Assembly (NCBI GenBank): GCA_963576725.1 | Contig: OY755252.1 | Coordinates: 50,303,394 to 50,367,393, forward strand | Reading direction: 5' to 3' | Origin: Azorinus chamasolen | Taxonomy: Eukaryota > Mollusca > Bivalvia > Cardiida > Solecurtidae | Length of the DNA: 64,000 bases | In this document: positions 33,950-44,606 of the stretch, one piece after another | Layout: each line of letters begins with the position of its first letter | Position numbering within the stretch: position 1 is the stretch's first letter | Notes under the pieces: generated by a model | Told to the model about the DNA's origin: nothing | Database searches by the model: none | Seen by the model: the letters and a program-made list of their open reading frames with translations, nothing else | Position numbers and translations under genes: made by a program

Positions 33950-36900
33950 AACCTTTCTTGTCGGCGTACATGCAAAGAGGCCAGCGTGATTGCCAACTGT
34001 AAAAGGGTTCACAACCAAACATGCAGTATGTTGTAGTAATACAGGATCATATCCCTTTTTAATGAATTGTTTTATATATTTGATGAACAAAGTGAGAAAA
34101 TGGGTATGTCCAATAATTTTACGAAGTTTGTAAATCACATCACCATAAAATTCCGGATGTGAAATACCGTGTCGCAAAAGTACCTTGAGATTACATTTGT
34201 ACTTGCCAATAAGCGAGAGATTTCGATAGTAAAATTTAGAGAAAGTTTTTCTTAGTTTATGGTATCTATATCCTTGTTTAAGCAGTTTATCAGTTAAAAT
34301 GAGATTTCGACTGTTAAAATCGTCAATAGATGAACAAGCTCTAGCAAAACGCATAAGTTGAGATATATAAACCCCGTAAGATGGAGCACGGGGAACATCC
34401 CCGTCAAGATGAGGAAAATTTAAAATATTAAAATCAAAATCATCTCTTTTGTCATATATTTTAGAAGAAATCATTCCATTATTAATTTTAAGGTCTAGGT
34501 CAAGAAACGCTGCATAATTGTCGGACGGGTTAGCTTTATTCAATTTGAGTTCTTTAGGATAAATTGTAGGAATCAGAGCATCAAAGAAAGGGTTATCTAA
34601 GTTAAAAATATCATCCAAATATCGACAAGTTTCATTGAAGGCTTTTATAACATCTTCTTGTGTTTGAGGATTCAAACTCAACATGAAATCTCTCTCATAG
34701 CAGTACAAAAACAAATCTGCGACAAGTGGTGCACAATTCGTACCCATGGGAATACCAATTACCTGACGGTATATAGCATTCCCATAACGTACAAATATGT
34801 TATCCAAAAGAAAGGTTAGTGCTTCGCAAACTTCTGAGCAAGTCCAATTGGTGTAATATTTCATTTGCTCGTCAGTAAAGAAAGCTTTTTCAGCATTACA
34901 TGCCAAGAATGATGTTCTTTCTCGGGCAAATACTTTCTGGATCAAGTTAGTAAGCTTATCCTTAATTAAAATATGAGGAAGAGTTGTGTACAGAGTAGAA
35001 AAATCGTACGTGCTTACAGTGGATGCAAGATACCTTTTGTTCTTAAGTTTGTTTAAGACTTCTGAAGAGTTCTTAATAGACCAGAAGAGATTTATTCCAG
35101 AATTTTCATAAGTCTTATCACAGTAAAATTTTACATGTTCCTTTACCTTCGTTAAACAAGAAGTCAAAAGTATAGACAATTTAGTAGTTGTACATGAACT
35201 AGAATTTGCAATGAAACGCGCTTTATATGGTTTTTTATGTAGTTTTGGTAACCAATACATAGTAGGAAGTTTATGTTGTGTAATTTTAATATCGGTTCCA
35301 AATTGTTCACACTTTTTGACATGGTCTGAAATGATGGTCTTTTCGTCAGTGGTAACTGAAATGTATGACTTGGTATTAATAATTTCCTGTTTCAAGACAT
35401 CGATATAATGTAATCGTCAAATAATAATCACATTATTTGATGCCTTATCAGCAGGAACAAAAACGTATTTTGAATGGAAATCCTGTAAACCCTTTTTAAG
35501 ATGTCTAAATGAAGTTCTAGGTTTAGGTGGAAGAAGGTGTTTATTAGAGCTGTAAAAGGAAATGCGTTTATCTATTATATCAAAAATTAGTTTTTTCCAA
35601 CAAGAAAGGGCATTAGACTCAACATGTTCTCTTCGACACCATTTAATACTAAAATTTTGTAAAGCCTCCGCAATCTGAACTCGACAAGAGTTAAAATCTA
35701 TCAAGGATGGTATTCTATATTTGGGACCTTTATTCAAAAGAGATCGTAGACGTTTATCTTTAATTATCTCAAAATTACCAGTAATCACATGACCAGCCGG
35801 AGAATAGCAAAATTTTGAGGTGGCGCAATCTCAATTATCAGGAATATTATCATTAATATTAAGGTCGGCCACAATTTTATTATAGTTGAAAATTGTATTT
35901 CTGATGGGTTTGTTATATTTGTAGCAAATGATAGATGGTTCTGTATTTTTAAAGTATTTAGGAATAGTGTCAATTACATTTTTGTCTCTAAAAATACTTT
36001 GGAGGTCAATAAAATCAATACCTTTATTAATAAAAGGAATTTTCAAGAAGAATCTTTGGTGTTCAGATAATTTGTCGATGTGCGGTCTGAGAACATGTAG
36101 AGTAAAGCTTTGTATCAAACTAGCCGTTCCTATGAGAGGATCTGATCGAAAAATAATTTTATCGGCTTGCTCGTCAATTTCTTTTAATGAACATATAGAT
36201 AAGGAGGAAAGTCTAGAAAGCATGGCATGTTTACCCGAAGTTAGGCGTAAAGTATGTAGATCAAGAAGAGTCAATTTCAAACGAGATTTTCGTTTAACAT
36301 TACCATTCTTGCGAATGCCATGCGAACGAGATTTGCGTTTTCTAATAGAAAAAATTGAAAAAATATCTATATCTGGTTCTTTTGAAATATTTCCAGTCTG
36401 GTAAATATTATCATTCAGTCCTAATGGAAAAGGTGTTTGCAATTTTTTGATCCAATTTAATTCAGATATAAATCTAGCTTTCGATTTAAAGCTACTAGTC
36501 GCCTCCTTATCATATGTTATATGCTCAACAATTTGTAATAAAACATCTTTAAAAGAATGGCCAGATTTCCGAAAGTGTTGGTATAAAAAATTGTTTAGTT
36601 TACGATTTCGACACTGATATGCATGCTCACGAAATCGAGTTTTCAAAGCACGTCCTGTTTGTCCTACGTACTGTATACCGCAACTAGGCGCGTTTCAAGT
36701 TAAAACATAAATAACGTTAGTAGTAGTACAATCAACGTCTGAGTTTATCTTGACATTAAATGTTCTACCATTAACTGTAGATTTTATAGTGGAATTACAA
36801 GAAATGTTACTACAACATATGCACCTCTTAGCAAAGCACTTTTGGATAATTGGATACACTCTGTGTCGTCTGCATAAGGACCGTTTACGAATAGAAGAAA

Positions 36901-37138
36901 CATTTTGGATAACAGATTTTAAAGGTGAAAGTACAACTCTTGGTCCATTGAAAAAACATTTATTAATAGAAAGAGATGGTATGTGAAAAGATGAAGCCGA
37001 CTGAAGATTAAGTTGTTTTAAACGAACAAAAGGTTGAAGGGAAGAGAAATTAGAAATATTTCTGGGTACTTGTATAGACGACACAGATTGCATATTTAAA
37101 GCTTTTAGTTCTATTCGAGGTATTTTAACTTTATTCAT
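33947..37138 (-). CDS. Naiad GIY-YIG endonuclease/reverse transcriptase with three UGA (Sec) codons
   Basis: 1063 codons in one frame, ATG 37138-37136 to TAG 33949-33947, broken only by TGA at codons 148, 436 and 574. Residues 115-145: cysteine-rich stretch (CICC). GIY-YIG nuclease: VIYVLT 142-147, YVGQT 157-161, then Arg163/Arg168, Glu226 and WIKKLQTPFPLGLN 229-242. Candidate zinc ligands are position 148, Cys153 and His172/188/194. Linker: position 436-Asp-Cys438, the CxC motif. Reverse transcriptase: WLPKLHKKP 629-637; a stretch before motif A where an insertion-in-fingers domain would fit; motif A Asp712 in TYDFSTLY; motif B GIPMGTNCAP 795-804; motif C YLDD 840-843; thumb after about 880. 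All three UGAs fall at cysteine positions of the family, so they are read as selenocysteine and not as decay. The element would nick DNA and reverse-transcribe its RNA there. Confidence 0.88.
35417..35419 (-). other. In-frame TGA, codon 574 (Sec candidate)
   Basis: Lies in ADKASNNVIII-UGA-RLHYIDVL, before the reverse transcriptase fingers. In relatives, as recalled, this position is usually cysteine (VVVCRxHY). No frameshift or other damage is near. Confidence 0.75.
35831..35833 (-). other. In-frame TGA, codon 436 (Sec in the CxC motif)
   Basis: The linker reads UGA-D-C-A-T-S-K-F-C-Y, so the first cysteine of the diagnostic CxC motif is encoded by UGA and the second by TGC. Confidence 0.8.
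36695..36697 (-). other. In-frame TGA, codon 148 (Sec in the endonuclease)
   Basis: VIYVLT-UGA-NAPSCGIQYVG: the UGA occupies the cysteine after the GIY motif, one of the zinc-ligand cysteines of the Penelope-like CCHH nuclease. Confidence 0.8.
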
Positions 37139-37527
37139 ATTGGAAAGTGATAGAGGGGCACCTGTATTGTGTTCATCAACACGTCAATTACATTGGTGTA
37201 GCTACCAAGTGCATCAAATTGTTGGTGAACACAACACCTACCACGAGGTGCATGACATACTTGTGATGATGTAAGAGGCGAATGAGAGTTGTGTATGTTA
37301 CTTGCATATCCTGCAAGAGAATGATAACAACATTGATTACGTGTACGGGGAGACTTTTTACGGCCACCACACGGCACAAGCAACACTGTTGTGATAATAA
37401 AAGTACAAAAATGAGTCATGCAGGAAACACCACATACAGAACAAACACTCGCCCGAACAGCAACACAAGGAAACAGCAAATGTACATAGGTAGAAAAAAC
37501 AACAAGAGACGCACAAAGACAAAACAA
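37135..37527 (-). other. Upstream open frame overlapping the Naiad start
   Basis: 130 codons starting inside the 5' pseudo-LTR and ending in ATATGA, so its TGA overlaps the ATG of the main ORF by ATGA. It has no recognised domain; its first part is pseudo-LTR sequence. It could be a leader ORF that affects initiation by termination-reinitiation, or simply chance. Confidence 0.3.
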
Positions 37528-37552
37528 ACATACAATAGGAGGAAGATGGAAG
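37400..37552 (-). repeat. Naiad 5' pseudo-LTR
   Basis: Direct repeat of 33439-33591, with no difference seen over 153 bp. The element's outer end (minus strand CTTCCATC) joins LINE sequence GGGGATAAGTTTT. Confidence 0.9.
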
Positions 37553-38537
37553 AAAACTTATCCCCAATACCAGAGTCACAATAGCTACAGACCCTCAGGT
37601 CATGCTCAATATTAAACATGCGACCTTTTTCTACAGGTAACTGATGATTGTAACACCTGAAGTTAAAGAATTGTTTAGCTAGGTTGTAAGGTAGTATTTT
37701 CCAATAGGGCCCCATGGTCCATGCAGTCTTAAACATTCTATAGTTAATACATTTATTGGAATTATAAAACTGCTCACACCATGTTTGAGTATATTGGTCA
37801 CTTAATCTACTCTTGATTCTATGTTTGAATGCAACAGGGCAATGTACATACTGACTTAGCCAAAATTATGAAAACCCAAAGTAGTCAAGAGCAATTTTAA
37901 CTTACTTAATCCATGGTGAATGGTAAATATCTTGTCTGTCTAATTCAAATAATAGTGTGTACATCTTATTATTAATTTTGTCTTGCTTACTATTGATAAT
38001 TTTGTACCAGTAGTTTAAAACTCTGTTTTTAATTACAGTATCAATGGACGGAACACCTAGCTCACCATAAACCATGCAGTTTGGAGTTTATTTCTTTGCT
38101 TTCAAAATAATCTGTAGATATCGTGTTTGCAAGGAATTAATAAAAGATGTACGTGTCTTCACTGCCATACAATAATATAGGAACAATCATTGAATCAAAC
38201 AAATGTAATTGCACATCAATATCAAGATAAAGGGATCTACATTTTCTTACAAGTGAAAACATTGCTTTACGTGCTTGATCACAAAGATGTTACATAGTTT
38301 TACTGAATTTACCATTGAAATTAAATCTGACACCTAAATAGCTAAAGTCATCCGCTCTTTCAAGAGGTAGATTATTGAAATACAAAGGTGGGATTTTTAC
38401 ACTTTCCTCTTGAAAACACAACTACTTTTGTTTTAGAAGAGTTAACAGACAATTTCACGGTTTCACAGTACTTTTGCATAGAGTTCAATGCTAGTTGCAA
38501 ATCAGCATGGCTCTCTGCAAATACAACCGTGTCATCA

Positions 38538-38545
<8 letters not shown>
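37553..38545 (-). pseudogene. LINE reverse transcriptase, C-terminal half (upstream of the Naiad insertion)
   Basis: The minus strand begins at the catalytic box YADDTVVFAESHADLQLALN, then DFSYLGVRFNFNGKF, then DVQLHLFDSMIVPILLYGSE, ELGVPSIDTVIKNRVLNYW and the Cys knuckle VCSYCDSGIGDKF. At least one frameshift (after about 38400) and stops (TAA after FSKTM) make it non-functional. The amino-terminal half is missing: the sequence is cut at the YADD tyrosine codon by a TA microsatellite. It continues at 33240-33438 after the Naiad insertion. The LINE clade was not determined. Confidence 0.75.

Positions 38546-38601
<56 letters not shown>
38538..38601. repeat. (TA)n microsatellite
   Basis: About 32 TA units. 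It abuts the YADD codon of the LINE fragment. Confidence 0.95.
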
Positions 38602-38605
<4 letters not shown>

Positions 38606-38613
38606 ACCTGAGA

Positions 38614-38722
38614 TATTAAAAAAGACTAAATGTTATATGGCTTTAAAATCTTTAATTAATAACTTAAAAATGCGCGACGCGTTTCATCAGATCATTAGAT
38701 CATATAACATTTAGTCTTTTTT
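38614..38722. repeat. Inverted repeat (foldback)
   Basis: AAAAAGACTAAATGTTATAT at the left and ATATAACATTTAGTCTTTTT at the right, arms of about 24 bp with a loop of about 55 bp that contains GCGCGACGCGTTTCATCAG. Confidence 0.7.
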
Positions 38723-39592
38723 AATATAATTGACTTTTTATATAATATATAGCCTTTCCGCTTGTATTCTATTGCCAGTTATATAATATATCAATATAAT
38801 ATATAATATCAAGGATTGGATCGAAGGCAACATGCTTATTGGGATCCTCTCCTTGACGCATTATAACTACACTGGTGGACATTGTTTAACATATCATAAC
38901 ACAACTATGTTGGTGGGTACAACTCAAATAACTAGGAGAAAAACATAAGAAAACGGTACATGAATATGTCTACAACATAACAGTTTCTCGGTAGACGTAC
39001 AGAAGGGGATGTTTTGTATTGAATGATATTTCTGTTACATGTACGTTTAAAGAACACAGTGGACGTAGAACATCATAGAAACAGATGGAAAGAAATAAAG
39101 AATGGAAATAATGGTAATCAACATGATGGAGGCCAAGGGCCGGTGAGACACAGGATTGCATATGACAATGGTCACTCTACTTAAAACAAGTCAAATAATG
39201 GAACTTAACCGACTCTTTTAGTTTCTAAAATGAACTTCTGCACCGCTTGAAATATGATAGTGTTACTATATGTATCAAGTGATGGGTCGCCGTAAAGAAG
39301 GAGTTACACTGTAACAGGCCGTAAATAGCTAATTGTATGTTTTAAATGGGTACGCTGGACGTGGTAAAGCGGGCATATAAGACAAAATTGTGCAGTACTT
39401 TCGATTATTTAGCATCTATTTTAAGAACAAAACTTTCCACAGCCTTCCATGCTAAATATAAACGTAAATATGACTTTCTGTATTACATGGCGTTTTGACT
39501 GAACCCTGAGAATGGAAAAATAGTAAAGTTAAACAGGCAAAGCTATATATAATACGCAACCACTACCAAAACACCGATATATAGCATCACAT
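38723..39592. other. No recognised feature
   Basis: Nothing recognised. Short frames only. Confidence 0.35.
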
Positions 39593-39597
39593 ACGCA

Positions 39598-39650
<53 letters not shown>

Positions 39651-39683
39651 GCACGCGCACGCACGCACGCACGCACGCACGCA
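39593..39683. repeat. (GCAC)n/(AC)n microsatellite
   Basis: Compound ACGC and AC repeat. It has an open minus-strand frame that is an artefact. Confidence 0.95.
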
Positions 39684-40510
39684 AATCAGGTGTGCAGTTT
39701 GGAATGTGGTTTTTGGTTAGGGCTGCAACATTTATCATTTGACATGACACATGCAACATGTCATTTATCAGAATCGGTTGAATTCTGAACTCTGTCAGCG
39801 GAGCAAACTGTAAAATGGTATTAACTGTAAAACTGGTAATATATGGTTTTCATCCACATCCCTTTATGTACATATATAGAGAGAAATCGAACAATTCCAC
39901 TATCGCCGGAATGACAAAGGTTTAATTACAACTAATCCAACAGCTACGGAGCACGCTTATTATATTATGTGTAATTAATAAAATGAAACAAAATCAATAC
40001 ATACATGCAATAGCATTTTAATTAGGTACATATCTCTGATCCTACATTGTAGTGTATGGTATAGCGACGACTTTTAGTAAGGGCTGGTATAGAAAATGTC
40101 TATCAATGTGCCAGTGTTGGGATCACCATGTGTGATGGCTTTAACAAACATACACACGCATACTCCGAAAACCGTCATTGTGGGGACACATCGTATTTAT
40201 GGGGACATCATTCGTGCCCTCACTTAGAAATAATGAACTATACTTGAAATGAATTTATATGTGGTTTATAATGTACCCACAAGAGATACATTTTTTCGTC
40301 CACATAACGATACTTACCTCTCTTTCGACTTTGTTTTTACTTTTGTGTTGCATCATCTTTAAATTCAGCAATACACCCCCACCCTCATTTGAATGTCCCC
40401 ACATGACATTAGTTATGTTTAGGTAATTGGAGATATCTTAAATTTCCCATGACCCCACAAATGCTGTCGTAAACTGATGCCGTAAATGTGGGGACACGGA
40501 ACCAGAAAGA
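39684..40510. other. No recognised feature
   Basis: AT-rich. Nothing recognised. Confidence 0.35.
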
Positions 40511-40730
<220 letters not shown>

Positions 40731-41904
40731 ATCCTATCCCCTTCCTCTGGGGCATGGCTAGCAGAACCGAAACGACCAAGGAATTCGTGGAATATATCAG
40801 CATAAGACATCAAATTTTTATATAACCAAAATTTGTTTTTATGTTCCAGAGAATGGACCACTTGCAAGAAATAAAGAAAGTGGCGAGATATCCAGTCAGA
40901 AATGACATTTATATATGTCAAACATGCTATATGAATAAAATTATTTGTACTATGGCACGTAGTTGTTCATGGAAAGATCCCATCTGCTTATACCCTATAT
41001 GAAGCAAATAAACCCGCAAGTAAACAGTTAGTGAAATATCTTATTTAATCCACAAAATAGAGAGTGTTAAAGTTTAAAGTTTAATTGTATTTAAAATAAC
41101 CCCTTTAATTTTCAAAAAGACCAAAATCAATTGTAATGTTTCTTGATTGATGTAATGATAACAAAATAATTGTTAAATAATGTTAGTAATTTTTTTTCAC
41201 TAATCTCACCAATGATGCTAATAGCCGCTACAGTTTGGACTAATTATTTAGTTTGTTATTTCTTTAATCCTTTTTATCACCCAATAAATGCAATGTTGTT
41301 TGACTGAGGTAACGCTAAAAAATTAATTGTTAATTAGTGGCCGTAGATGTTTGCACTAATCTCATCAATGATGCTAATAGCCGCTAAAGTTTGGACTAAT
41401 TATTTAATTGCAAAACATAGCAACAGTATTTATTACTTATGGGTCTACTCTGTTTGAGTTTATATATGAAGGGAACAGTCAAGTGTGCTTAAGTCTGTGC
41501 TATGCAGGAAACAGTCAAATGTTTTATTCGCATTTGAATATATGAGGTATACATGTAGTGTCAAACAGCATCAGCAGGCTAATATGTCCGTATTGCATTC
41601 AATTCTGCAGATTCCGTTCAAACATATTAAACATTTCATAATCTTGGTCTACTCTGTTTGCAATTTCTATACATATTTAAGCTATATTTGATCTGTCTCC
41701 AAACTTAGAAGCAGGGTGTCTAACATCTAGTCTGGATCCAAAGTGTTTGCACAAATAATCATTCATCAGCAGACTAAAGGTTCAATTCCGTTCAATCAAA
41801 TTAAACATTACATAATCTTGGTCTACTCTGTTTGCAATTTCTTTAATGAATCTTTTCCGTGTATTCCAATCACATCACAATTGCCCTTTATATAATTTTA
41901 TAAT
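40731..41904. other. Intergenic with isolated repeat arms
   Basis: No gene seen. CCGAAACGACCAAGGAATTC occurs at about 40768. Half copies of family A (GTCTACTCTGTTTG at 41443, 41649 and 41821) and family B (41730-41750) are present. ATCTCATCAATGATGCTAAT-type segments repeat at about 41205 and 41360. Confidence 0.4.
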
Positions 41905-42012
41905 GTGTGGCCGAAACGACCAAGGCCGAAACGACCAAGGCCGAAATGGATTGGGTCCGAAACGACCAAGGACCGAAACGGTTTGGGTCCGAAACGACCC
42001 GACACCAGCAGA
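41905..42012. repeat. CCGAAACGACC repeat cluster
   Basis: Short near-tandem units: GGCCGAAACGACCAAGG twice, then CCGAAATGGATTGGGTCCGA and variants, five in about 100 bp. An inverted partner lies at 49425-49462. Confidence 0.75.
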
Positions 42013-42193
42013 ACCGGGCGTTAATCAACACAAACAAAAATGCAAAATTAGAAGTTGCAGGTTCCCTGATAGTTCCGTAAAAAGTCCCGCAAATTCGGCA
42101 AATTTTAGTACGCCAGCTCTAATACTATGATTGACGCCCTTCCTGTCTAAACAACTCGTCTGTACTGATTATTAGTGTTGAATGTCAGAAAAT

Positions 42194-43225
42194 ATGCAGA
42201 GAACGCTTATAGCCGAGTCAGAGAGGGATTTTAATGTAAATTGTGAGTTCGGTATTACTGACGGAAAACGTGTAGAAGGAGTAGTATATTGCAGGGAATG
42301 TGGAAAAACAATTGTGCCACGAGTGTAAATATAACCAAAAATGGCGTCTGCTACAAGAAGTCAGGATTTGCCAGAAGATGTGACTCTTTCAACGAGACAG
42401 AATTGCAGACCAGAAGATGTAAGGGCAATATATATCATTGATATCAATGTCAAAGCTCTTACGGATAAAATGGACTGTAACATTACTGGTGCTACTGTAC
42501 TGACTGGAGGGCAGCTAGCGATTACTGACAGGAACAATAAATGTGTCAAGGTTATAGACACTGTAGAAAACAAGATTTCGGAGAAAGTCTCCTTTACTTC
42601 AACGCCTCTGGACATTACAAGGGTTGGGGATGATCAGCTGGCAGTAACGCTGTTTTGTGAAAAAAAGATCCAATTCCTATCTCTGTCACCGACATTGTCA
42701 GCGGGTCACACTATAACTGTGCCATGTTGTTATTACGGCCTCACTTACAATGGAGGAAAGCTATTCCTGACCTGTCATAAACCTGTTGCTGCTGTTCACA
42801 TTTGTGATACGACTGGTACACTGTTACAGCAGATTGACTCAGACAATATGGGAAACAAATTATTTAAATGTCCTTCTCGAATAACTGTCAGTTTAGAACA
42901 TCGTGTCATCTATGTCAGTGATTGCAAGTGATTAAATACATGGAATAAAGAGCTCACTATAACAACATATGTGGATGACAGGTTGCAGTATCCACGGGGA
43001 ATTGGTATCGATGACTATGACCATTTGTACGTGTGTAGCAGAGATAACCACTGCATTCACCAGCTGTCTCCAAGTGGAAAACTGGTGAAGATCTTGTTAG
43101 AAGAGGGAGATGGAATCCTGCACCCTGCTGCAATAGCATACGGCACTGGAAGAATCTTTATCAGCAGCGTCAGTTTAGACAAACCGTCCTACATGAACAA
43201 TATCAAAGTTTACAGGTTTGAATGA
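42194..43225 (+). pseudogene. Disrupted TRIM/NHL-type gene
   Basis: Residues of a B-box lie at 42194-42328 (CEFGITDGKRVEGVVYCREC, then GKTI). After a one-base frameshift the box continues as CHECKYNQKW. From 42341 a 196-codon frame gives propeller strands (YIIDINVKAL, GGQLAITDRNNKCVKVID, VGDDQLAVTL, GGKLFLTCHKPVAAVHI). An in-frame TGA at 42929-42931 (VSDCK-stop) is followed, in the same frame, by YPRGIGIDDYDHLYVCSRDN and HPAAIAYGTGRIFISSVS, ending at TGA 43223-43225. B-box, then coiled coil, then beta-propeller is the TRIM-NHL plan, in which the propeller binds protein or RNA. Here the coiled coil is missing and the frame is broken twice, so it is probably a pseudogene. Expanded TRIM-like families are common in bivalves. 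An unannotated splice structure cannot be excluded. Confidence 0.65.
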
Positions 43226-43365
43226 AACAAATGGACACTCATTTAGGTAAGTGAATATGCCATTGTAGCTGTATAGCTGTTAGAAACAATTTGATCCATG
43301 ACTGAGGTTAGTTGCAAGAGTGGGCAAACCAAAGTTTCTTACGCCATGGACACAATACCCATACC
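43226..43365. other. No recognised feature
   Basis: Short spacer downstream of the TRIM/NHL locus. Confidence 0.3.
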
Positions 43366-43450
43366 CAATTTTACTCCATAATAACGCCTTTGCAAACAGA
43401 GTAGATCCTGATCAGACAGCTTAATATTATATAAGCTTGAGTCTGCGGTT
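43366..43450. repeat. Family A, half copy
   Basis: CAATTTTACTCCATAATAAC and GCAAACAGAGTAGATCCTGA, then the element breaks off. Confidence 0.5.
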
Positions 43451-44005
43451 TCTGACAATAACAATTAATCATGTGTCCATTTCATGTCTTAAAATAATAT
43501 AATTGATATATTTACGACGTTATCATTTCTTACATGATGTTCAAAGAATAAAAGGATTATGAAATTGTTTTCTGAAAGGCGTTTTCTGCTTCATTTTTCA
43601 AATCTAATGTATGTTACATTTCTACCACAAACATAACAGTCCGAGTGGTAGTTCTCGCCTGGATTCTCGTTTTTTTGCAGGACAAATGAAAACACAGTCA
43701 CTGCCATTAAATAATTAAGATATGCATGCTAACATGCATATTCATCAAGCCATTATTCAAATCAATTAAAGCCATATCCTGAATTACAAGTGTTCCTTTG
43801 AATTTTTGTCAATGCTCTTATTAAACAGTTGGACACGGATCATTATGTATTAAAACAGTAATTCAGATATCCAATATCGGGCAAAATGGCAGCCTGGGAC
43901 CGATTTAGTTGTCGTTTTAATGAATTTCAAAATATCCTGTTTTCTTTACCAATTTTGTCTTCAGGAAAAACTATATGGTAATTAGAAGTATATTTCTTTT
44001 CCATT
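43451..44005. other. No recognised feature
   Basis: Nothing recognised. Confidence 0.35.
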
Positions 44006-44400
44006 TGTTTAACACATTACTCCATTCAATGAACACCCATGTAAGAAATAATGATATCGTGAACATTAATTAGATTAATTGTTATAATAGCACATGGACA
44101 GTGGACACACGACTGATTGTTATAATAGCACATGGACAGTGGACACACGACTAATTGTTATAAACGCACATGGACAGTGGACACACGACTAATTGTTATA
44201 ATAGCACATGGACAGTGGACACACGACGTGTTGGCAATGACAGAACATGTAGACTCATATCTATAAGCAAGCAGAGCAGACTCTGATCAGATCCATCCTA
44301 CAGAAACCATCTGATCTGAGTCCACTCTGTTTGCAAAGGCGTAGAAAGACGTTTTGGTGTATATGTCCATATACGTAATCTATGTTAAGGGTTTCAAACT
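44006..44400. mobile_element. Family A element with internal 37-bp array
   Basis: TAACACATTACTCCATTCAA at the start, then ACCCATGTAAGAAATAATGA. Four copies of a 37-bp unit follow (GTTATAATAGCACATGGACA plus GTGGACACACGACTAAT, 44078-44232). After that come TAAGCAAGCAGAGCAGACTC opposed to GAGTCCACTCTGTTTGC, and a degraded end. The array lies between the element's own left and right parts. Confidence 0.8.
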
Positions 44401-44409
44401 CTAAGCGAA

Positions 44410-44606
44410 TTTGCTCACAGTAGTTTCCCCTCATGAATATCTATGTACGAAATAATGACATATAATAAATATTGAAAAGTGCATTGTTTATAATGACATA
44501 ATACATATTGAAAAAAGCATTGTTTATAATGACATAATAAATATTGATAAGAGCATTGTTTATAATGACATAATAAATATTGATAAGAGTATTGTTTATA
44601 ATGACT
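44410..44606. repeat. 36-bp minisatellite, first array
   Basis: Begins in a family A left end (TCATGAATATCTATGTACGA then AATAATGACAT) and continues as about four 36-bp units, AATATTGATAAGAGCATTGT plus TTATAATGACATAATA. The same unit forms the array at 45815-46066. Confidence 0.85.

Larger units (their letters stand above)
33439..37552 (-). mobile_element. Naiad-type Penelope-like retroelement, near complete
   Basis: 4.1-kb element on the minus strand. Order: 5' pseudo-LTR (37552-37400), 260-bp leader, one large ORF (37138-33947) with an amino-terminal GIY-YIG endonuclease and carboxy-terminal reverse transcriptase, 3' UTR, and 3' pseudo-LTR (33591-33439). The two pseudo-LTRs compare as identical over 153 bp, which points to a recent insertion. 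The permuted domain order with a CxC linker defines the Naiad/Chlamys group of Penelope-like elements (Craig, Yushenova, Rodriguez and Arkhipova 2021, recalled), and clams are reported there to carry Naiads that encode selenoproteins. It is inserted in a LINE ORF. Target duplication is at most a few T residues. Confidence 0.9.

Noticed and set aside
33642..34022. 126-codon minus-strand frame overlapping the Naiad stop, also partly open in the truncated copy
   Set aside because: It overlaps the reverse transcriptase end, the SECIS and the 3' UTR in another frame. Both copies descend from one sequence, so openness in both is not independent evidence. No domain seen.
42929..42931. Selenocysteine at the in-frame TGA of the TRIM/NHL frame
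   Set aside because: The position follows CK and does not align with a cysteine I can justify, the locus has another frameshift, and no SECIS-like fold was noticed downstream.
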